A stretch of DNA of 64,000 nt, from NCBI RefSeq assembly GCF_902805515.1, contig NZ_CADCTE010000121.1, positions 23,400 to 87,399 of the forward strand. Reading direction: 5' to 3'. Both the position numbers and the translations under genes were made by a program. The notes beneath the pieces are model-generated. The model did not search any database. It was not told the DNA's origin and was given only the letters and a program-made list of their open reading frames with translations. Positions 59,191 to 64,000 of the stretch are shown in pieces (the stretch's first letter is position 1; every line of letters begins with the position of its first letter). This stretch comes from an uncultured Arthrobacter sp. (GTDB lineage Bacteria > Actinomycetota > Actinomycetes > Actinomycetales > Micrococcaceae).

Positions 59191-59346
59191 GGCGGCCTTG
59201 ATCAGTTCGGCGGTGTCGGCGCGGAACAGTCCGCCCTGCCGGGTGCCGACGAACAGCCACTTCCCGTCGTCGCTCGCGTCAAGCGAGGTGACCGAGGTGG
59301 AGGCCAGTCCGGCGGACACGTTCTTCCAGGTGACGAGTATCGACAT
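59185..59346 (-). CDS. 53-residue protein resembling a single propeller blade
   Basis: ATG at 59346 has AAGGA six bases upstream. The sequence begins MSILVTWKNVSAGLASTSVT, and the middle SLDASDDGKWLFVGTRQGGLFRAD resembles one blade of a beta-propeller (sialidase or YCF48-like), which could only be stable as an oligomer. The end is LIKAAG. It lies 137 bases downstream of the TrmB/LuxR paralogue on the same strand and has its own terminator. I know no function. Confidence 0.65.
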   Translation of the reverse strand: MSILVTWKNVSAGLASTSVTSLDASDDGKWLFVGTRQGGLFRADTAELIKAAG

Positions 59347-59483
59347 GGACATCCTTCGTCACGATCGCCTTTTGGCGTGCCGCAACTCTACGGTTCCATG
59401 CATCGAATGAATGGCCGCGGGAGGCCCATGGCCGAAGCAGGCCAAAAATGGTTGAACGGCGGTCCTATGGCGTCGTCGAACCG

Positions 59484-60488
59484 TCACACCCACCCGCGGC
59501 GTGCTGCCTCCGCTCCGGCCTGGAACCGGTTGGCGGCACCCAGCTCCGCCATCAGGTCCTGGCTCCTGCGGCGCAGGGTGCGCGCCGACATACCGAGCTG
59601 GCGGGCGATGACCTCGTCCTTCAGACCGGCGCCGATCAGGGTGAGCATCGCATGCTCCTCAGGGGTCGGTGCCCGCTCCGCCCGGCGTCCCGGAGTCCCG
59701 AGACCTCGGGCGATGGCCTCGGAATTCCCCGGCACCGGGATGGCCGAGCGCCAGTAGAACTCGAACAGCTGGCAGAGGGCCTCAACCAGCGGAGGCGACT
59801 CGGTGACGAGGGCGTCGAAGCGTTCCCCCTCCAGGGTGAGGGACACCATGGCGACCGTGCGGTCGGCAATGGCCAGCTTGAGGGGGAGCTCCGGTGTTGC
59901 CCGCGCCTGTTCCCCGCGGGCGACAAGGCGCTGGACCTCCTCCCAGCTGCCCTCGTGCTCGAAGCTGGCGGCCGAGTAGATGGCCCGCCACGACACGCCG
60001 CGGTCGAGCACCACGGGTTCGAGCGGGTTCGAGGATGCCGACACGTAGGGAGGCCGGTCGAAGGCAAGGAATTCCCTGCCCGCCTGGTGCTGCAGCCGCA
60101 CGTACCAGGCGGCCAGCGCATCGGCCCCGCTCAAGACCTGTGTCTGGGGCGCGTCGGCCGGGCTCGAGCGGCCGGCGTCGAACTGGTCCGCCAGCACGCC
60201 GATGTGGTCGCGGATGCGGGCCAGGCCGTCGCTGTGCCGGTCGGTGAGGATCCGCAGGGCGAAGCGGGGATCGACCGGCGCGTAGTCGCCGTCCGCGGTG
60301 GCCCGCCGGGCGACAAGGCCCATCCCGCGCAGTTTATCGAGGCGGTCCTCGGCCTCCGCGTGGGAGATTCCGAGTTGTTCCGCCACCACGGGGACGCTCG
60401 CCGCCCCCTGCCGCAGCACAAGGTGGTAGATGCGTTCGCTGGCCCCGTCGATTCCGAGCAGGTCGAGAACGGTCTCATCCTTTGCCAT
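59484..60488 (-). CDS. TrmB/LuxR hybrid transcriptional regulator, paralogue
   Basis: A 334-residue protein with the same plan as the regulator at 44096. The TrmB-like winged helix is DGASERIYHLVLRQGAASVPVVAEQLGISHAEAEDRLDKLRGMGLVAR. The central PLD-like sensor follows. The LuxR-type HTH is PEEHAMLTLIGAGLKDEVIARQLGMSARTLRRRSQDLMAELGAANRFQAGAEAARRGWV. The last 15 residues of the two paralogues are nearly superimposable. It is divergent from the CitE-like gene and upstream of the 53-residue gene on the same strand; either could be its target. Confidence 0.87.
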   Translation of the reverse strand: MAKDETVLDLLGIDGASERIYHLVLRQGAASVPVVAEQLGISHAEAEDRLDKLRGMGLVARRATADGDYAPVDPRFALRILTDRHSDGLARIRDHIGVLADQFDAGRSSPADAPQTQVLSGADALAAWYVRLQHQAGREFLAFDRPPYVSASSNPLEPVVLDRGVSWRAIYSAASFEHEGSWEEVQRLVARGEQARATPELPLKLAIADRTVAMVSLTLEGERFDALVTESPPLVEALCQLFEFYWRSAIPVPGNSEAIARGLGTPGRRAERAPTPEEHAMLTLIGAGLKDEVIARQLGMSARTLRRRSQDLMAELGAANRFQAGAEAARRGWV

Positions 60489-60623
60489 GGCAGAAAGCCT
60501 ACCGACGCCGGACCCGTACCGCCGCAGCCGGACCGATGATGAACAGCCCCCGGCGCGGGGGATTTTCCGGGGCGGTTCCGTCCCCGTTGGATAATGGGCC
60601 GTTCCCCTCAGTAGTGTTTCCCT

Positions 60624-61469
60624 ATGGCCTCCCTTCGAAACAGCCGCGCCGCCGCGCTCCCAGCCAAACTTTCCCGATCCTGGCTGCTGGCTTCAGCGGC
60701 CTCGGAGGCCAACTTCGCTCCGGCGCTTGCCTCCGAGGCGGACTCCGTCATTTTCGATATGGAGGACGCGGTGCCCGCCGACGCGAAGGTTGAGGCGCGG
60801 GACCGGGTTGTCGAGGCGCTGTCCAGCGGCATGACCGCCTGGGTGCGCGTCAACGGGATCGAAACCGACTACTGGGCCGATGACCTCGCGGCGCTCTCCG
60901 GGCTCCCGGGGCTGCGGGGGGTCATGCTCGCCATGACGGAGAAGCCCGAGCAGGTGACCCATACCGCCATGCGCCTCAAGGCCGGAACCCCGGTCCTCGC
61001 CCTGGTGGAATCGGCGCTTGGCATTGAAAACGCCACGGCCATCGCGAGTGCTCCGGGAACGTTCCGGCTGGCCTTCGGGGTCGGCGACTTCCGCCGCGAC
61101 ACCGGCGCCTCGGACGACCCTCTCGCACTCGCCTATGCACGGTCGAAGCTTGTGGTCGCATCACGCGTAGGTCAGCTTCCGGGCCCCATCGACGGCCCCA
61201 CCGTCGGGGCGTTCGGTGATGAGCTGCTGCAGGCGAGCAAGGTCACCGCCTCAATGGGGATGACCGGCAAGCTGTGCCTTTCTCCTGACGCGACCGACAC
61301 CATCAACCGGGCGCTCTCGCCGAGCGAGTCGGAGATCCAGTGGGCCGTGGAGCTGCTCAGCGCTCATGCCGCCGGCGCGGTGGTGGGGGATGGCTCCTAC
61401 CTTCCGCGGCTGGCGCGGGCGCAGAAGATCTCCTCGCTCGCCGACTCCTACGGACTCTGGAACGCCTGA
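60624..61469 (+). CDS. HpcH/HpaI aldolase / CitE-like lyase
   Basis: A 281-residue TIM-barrel protein of the citrate lyase beta-subunit-like family. DSVIFDMEDAVPADAKVEAR holds the first metal ligand (Glu/Asp), VRVNGIETDYW, VLALVESALGIENA and FGVGDFRRDTG the rest of the active site. CitE-like proteins cleave or condense acyl-CoA esters such as malyl- or citramalyl-CoA. The exact substrate is unknown. It is divergent from the TrmB/LuxR paralogue. Confidence 0.9.
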   Translation: MASLRNSRAAALPAKLSRSWLLASAASEANFAPALASEADSVIFDMEDAVPADAKVEARDRVVEALSSGMTAWVRVNGIETDYWADDLAALSGLPGLRGVMLAMTEKPEQVTHTAMRLKAGTPVLALVESALGIENATAIASAPGTFRLAFGVGDFRRDTGASDDPLALAYARSKLVVASRVGQLPGPIDGPTVGAFGDELLQASKVTASMGMTGKLCLSPDATDTINRALSPSESEIQWAVELLSAHAAGAVVGDGSYLPRLARAQKISSLADSYGLWNA

Positions 61470-61493
61470 GCCGCCGGGTCGCCGTCCGGTGTC

Positions 61494-61724
61494 TTAGGCG
61501 GCCATGGCCCGCTGCTGCTGCGCGCTGAGCGGCGAGGCCCCTCCACAGTTGGTGCACACCATGGAACGGCTCTTGCGCACTGTCAGCAGCGGGATGAAGA
61601 ACACCGTGAACTTCGTTGCCCGCTGAATAACCTGCTGCGGGGCGAAGCGCCCGCAGAAGTGGCAGCTGGCGGAGCGGGAGAACAGGACGCGCTCGCGGGT
61701 GGTGAGGCCGAACAGGAAAAACAT
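61494..61724 (-). CDS. Zinc-ribbon domain protein
   Basis: A 76-residue protein with two CxxC pairs (ASCHFCGRFAPQQ and MVCTNCGGASPL) separated by a basic and aromatic segment (RATKFTVFFIPLLTVRKSR). This layout is the zinc_ribbon_15 family, often found in actinobacteria. The function is unknown. ATG at 61724 has AAGGAG five bases upstream. It is convergent with the CitE-like gene. Confidence 0.85.
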   Translation of the reverse strand: MFFLFGLTTRERVLFSRSASCHFCGRFAPQQVIQRATKFTVFFIPLLTVRKSRSMVCTNCGGASPLSAQQQRAMAA

Positions 61725-61844
61725 TGTGCTCCTTCGATGGCGCGGGGTTGGTCCGAGGGCTCAACGCTACCCGCAGTCCGAAGGAAATAGGAAGCATGCT
61801 GATGATTGACTTGCCGCCGCCTGTCCGGGTGCCTTAACCCAAAG

Positions 61845-61872
61845 ACGCCCCGCACCAGGGTGCGGGACGTCC
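61845..61872 (-). terminator. Terminator of the desaturase gene
   Basis: GACG and CCCGCAC (61845-61856, one bulged base) pair with GTGCGGG and CGTC (61861-61872) around a CAGG loop, followed on the minus strand by TTTGGGTT. Confidence 0.78.
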
Positions 61873-61886
61873 TTGGAAGGTTGAGG

Positions 61887-62969
61887 TTACTGCCGGCGGT
61901 ACTTATTGACCATGGGGCAGTCGAAGGGGTCGCGGGCGGAGAGGCCGACCCGGTTGAGGTAGGTGACCACGGCCCCGTAGGAGGCCGCCAGGCCCACCTC
62001 GGTGTAGGGGACCTTGAGGCGTTCGCAGTGCTCGCGGACGATCACGGCGGCACGGCGCAGGTGTGGGCGCGGCATGTCCGGGAAGAGGTGGTGTTCGATC
62101 TGGAAGTTCAGGCCGCCGAAGGCGTTGTTCACGAATGCTCCGCCGCGGATGTTGCGCGAGGTGAGGACCTGCTTCTGGAAGAAGTCGAGCTTGCTGTCCT
62201 CGGGCACGATCGGCATGCCCTTGTGGTTCGGGGCGAACGAGGCGCCCATGTAGACGCCGAACACGGCCATCTGCACGCCGAGGAAGGCGAATGCCATGCC
62301 CACCGGGAGGAACCAGAAGAGGATGCCGAGGTAGGCGGTGAAGCGGGCCGCGAGCAGGGCCAGTTCGACCCAGCGGCCGGTGACGGTGCCGCGGCGGAAC
62401 AGGGTCACGAAGGAGCGGGCGTGAAGGTTCAGGCCCTCCAGGGTGAGCAGCGGGAAGAACAGGTAGCCCTGCCGGCGGGTGATCCAGGCCTGCAGGCCCC
62501 GGGCCTTGGCGGCGTCCTCTTCGAGGAAGGAGATGGTGTCGACCTCGATGTCGGGGTCCTTGCCGCGGGTATTGGGGTCGTTGTGGTGGCGGGTGTGCTT
62601 ATCGATCCACCAGGCGTAGCTGATGCCGACCACTCCGGCGGCGAGCACGCGGCCGGACCAGTCGTTGGCGCCGCGGGTCTTGAAGATCTGGCGGTGGGAG
62701 GCCTCGTGGGCAAGGAAGGCCGTCTGGGTCAGGACCACTCCGAGCACCGCGGCGATCAGCAGCTGGAACCAGGTGTCGCCCAGCAGGGCGAAGCCGGTCC
62801 AGGCCGCGCCCATGGCCAGGGCTAGCAGGATGAACACCGAGACATAGAAGCGCCGGCGCCGGTTCAGCAGCCCCTCCTTCCGAACCTGCTTGAGGAGGAC
62901 CGAATAGGACGCAACAACGTCATTTGGTTTGGCGATCCGGACTTTGCGGCCGGCGGCTGTGACGCTCAT
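61887..62969 (-). CDS. Membrane fatty acid desaturase
   Basis: A 360-residue di-iron integral membrane desaturase. The three histidine boxes are HEASH (about 89-93), HTRHH and QIEHH, with several hydrophobic segments between them. This set is typical of actinobacterial acyl-CoA/lipid desaturases of the DesA3/Delta-5-front-end-like class. It introduces double bonds into membrane acyl chains, relevant to cold adaptation. It is transcribed alone; a terminator follows. Confidence 0.95.
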   Translation of the reverse strand: MSVTAAGRKVRIAKPNDVVASYSVLLKQVRKEGLLNRRRRFYVSVFILLALAMGAAWTGFALLGDTWFQLLIAAVLGVVLTQTAFLAHEASHRQIFKTRGANDWSGRVLAAGVVGISYAWWIDKHTRHHNDPNTRGKDPDIEVDTISFLEEDAAKARGLQAWITRRQGYLFFPLLTLEGLNLHARSFVTLFRRGTVTGRWVELALLAARFTAYLGILFWFLPVGMAFAFLGVQMAVFGVYMGASFAPNHKGMPIVPEDSKLDFFQKQVLTSRNIRGGAFVNNAFGGLNFQIEHHLFPDMPRPHLRRAAVIVREHCERLKVPYTEVGLAASYGAVVTYLNRVGLSARDPFDCPMVNKYRRQ

Positions 62970-63158
62970 AAATATCCCTGGGGGGTCGGGTCGGCTTCCC
63001 AGCCTTCGATGGGGGCGAGCCCCGCAGATTCCTTCACTCTACGCGTACTCCCTGTGTAAAGCGTGTGCCAATTCACTTTGGTTGCGTTTGTCCCATCCGG
63101 CTGTTAGAGGTGCGCCGGCGCGGTGCCGGCGGCGCGGCGGGCACTAGACTGGGGAGCT

Positions 63159-63257
63159 ATGCGCGCCATTGCCAAGTACCGCACCCCCATCGTCTGGCTC
63201 CTCGTCGTGGCCCTGATCCTCAGCGTGGGAGCAGGGTTCTTTTCCGCCGTCTTCTAG
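63159..63257 (+). CDS. 32-residue single-span membrane peptide
   Basis: ATG at 63159 is preceded by GGGGAG two to three bases away. The peptide begins MRAIAKYRTP, followed by a hydrophobic segment IVWLLVVALILSVGAG and FFSAVF. Its positive-inside N terminus and single helix resemble known small membrane proteins. No family is recognised. It could also be chance coding, though the Shine-Dalgarno and the composition argue for a real gene. Confidence 0.5.
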   Translation: MRAIAKYRTPIVWLLVVALILSVGAGFFSAVF

Positions 63258-63374
63258 GCCTGCTTGTCTCCCTCCCGCCGGGCGGCCTAAGGTAGTAAGC
63301 AGGCTTAGCTTCTGGCGAACGCCTTCGTCCGGGTCACCTCGGAGGCCCGGGACCCAACCGGCAACGGAGGAAAA

Positions 63375-64000
63375 ATGAATCCACATTCTGCAACCAGTGA
63401 CCAGTACACGTTCCAGAACCCTGTGACGCGGTTCGAAAGCATCGCTCCGCCGAAGCAGGACCAGCCGGAGCCAGGACTGGACCGGGACCTCGCGCCCCAC
63501 GCCGACCGCGGGGAGACCTCCTACCGCGGCACCGGTCGGCTCGAGGGCCGCAAGGCCCTGATCACCGGCGCGGACTCAGGAATCGGTGCCGCCGTCGCCA
63601 TCGCCTTCGCGCGGGAGGGCGCCGACGTCGCCATCGGCTACCTGCCGGAGGAGGAGCCCGACGCCGACACCGTGATCCGGCTGATCGAGGAAAGCGGGCG
63701 CAAGGGCGTGAAGCTCCCCGGCGACGTCAAGGACGCTGACTTCTGCCGCTCCATGGTGCAGCAGGCCGCCGAGCAGCTGGGCGGCCTCGACATCCTCGTG
63801 AACAATGCGGCCAAGCAAGTGGCGGTCGAGTCCCTCGAGGACCTGACGGACGAGCAGCTCGAGCACACGTACAAGACGAACATCCAGTCCTTCTTCTGGA
63901 TCACGCGGGAGGCCCTGAAGTTCCTTCCACCGGGTTCCTCGATCGTCAACAGCACTTCGATCCAGGCCTACGAGCCCTCACCGACGCTGATCGACTATTT
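63375..64000 (+). CDS. SDR-family oxidoreductase, cut by the window edge
   Basis: About 208 residues are visible; the gene continues past 64000. A 50-residue N-terminal extension (with YTFQNPVTRFESIAPPKQDQPEPGLD) precedes the Rossmann fold (KALITGADSGIGAAVAIAFAREGADVAIGY), then DILVNNAAKQ and IVNSTSIQAYEPSP. The extension and sequence match the YhxC/YdaD-type (general stress) group of SDR enzymes. The catalytic YxxxK lies beyond the window. ATG at 63375 has GGAGG four bases upstream. The conserved PEPGL segment is typical of this subgroup. Confidence 0.92.
   Translation, partial: MNPHSATSDQYTFQNPVTRFESIAPPKQDQPEPGLDRDLAPHADRGETSYRGTGRLEGRKALITGADSGIGAAVAIAFAREGADVAIGYLPEEEPDADTVIRLIEESGRKGVKLPGDVKDADFCRSMVQQAAEQLGGLDILVNNAAKQVAVESLEDLTDEQLEHTYKTNIQSFFWITREALKFLPPGSSIVNSTSIQAYEPSPTLIDY

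Noticed and set aside
59014..59757. 247-residue plus-strand frame after the antiporter
   Set aside because: It is opposite the 53-residue gene and the end of the TrmB/LuxR regulator, both with better start signals and recognisable content.

Overview
The window is high-GC actinobacterial chromosome. The gene set (CGNR regulator, CsoR, ROK regulator, MscL, PucR, TipAS-type MerR, TrmB/LuxR hybrids, ThuA, DM13, DUF3105) and the many GTG starts and GTGA/ATGA stop-start overlaps point to the Micrococcales. An Arthrobacter-like Micrococcaceae is my best guess, inferred from protein content and not from any marker gene. I see no rRNA, tRNA, CRISPR array, insertion sequence or prophage. It reads as ordinary chromosome with some accessory islands.

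Layout. 0.2-11.6 kb: a DM13 protein, a CGNR regulator divergent from an EamA exporter, a beta-propeller-like gene with no clear end, an SGNH hydrolase, UDP-glucose dehydrogenase plus a GT4 mannosyltransferase-like enzyme, and the copA-copZ-csoR copper module with its operator. 11.6-21.6 kb: a ROK repressor divergent from a nine-gene carbohydrate operon with Gfo/Idh oxidoreductase, two paralogous solute-binding proteins, two permeases, an MDR dehydrogenase, a TIM-barrel isomerase-like protein, ThuA and an ADP-ribosylglycohydrolase-like protein. It has no ATPase of its own. 21.7-34.7 kb: DUF305, DUF3105, prfC, a DHA2-type exporter with its TetR repressor, mscL, a PAP2 protein, a DAO/Rieske oxidoreductase, an aldo/keto reductase, an FHA protein, a 2H phosphoesterase and purB. 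34.8-44 kb: a WXG100-like protein coupled to an alpha/beta hydrolase, a HisC-like aminotransferase, a complete E1alpha/E1beta/E2 2-oxoacid dehydrogenase operon, a second PLP aminotransferase and a flavin monooxygenase.

44.1-46.9 kb is the most unusual locus. A TrmB/LuxR hybrid regulator is divergent from a 46-residue signal-peptide-bearing peptide, a stand-alone SpaB_C-type (lantibiotic dehydratase C-terminal / thiopeptide-type) protein and a 63-residue protein. It looks like a minimal RiPP-like or peptide-signalling cluster without an evident glutamylating dehydratase. A paralogous regulator at 59.5-60.5 kb also sits beside an orphan small gene.

47-53.7 kb: an FMN reductase divergent from a TetR regulator, a second Gfo/Idh oxidoreductase, alanine dehydrogenase with a divergent PucR regulator, an excisionase-like DNA-binding protein, a small zinc-ribbon protein and a TipAS MerR regulator with a textbook 19-bp-spacer promoter. 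53.95-59.0 kb: a three-gene, stop-start-coupled operon encoding a response regulator fused to a thioredoxin-reductase-like flavoprotein without CxxC, a cNMP-binding-domain histidine kinase, and an Na+/H+ antiporter fused to a UBP-type zinc finger. 59-64 kb: the small gene and regulator above, a CitE-like lyase, a zinc-ribbon protein, a fatty acid desaturase, a tiny membrane peptide and a truncated SDR at the right edge.
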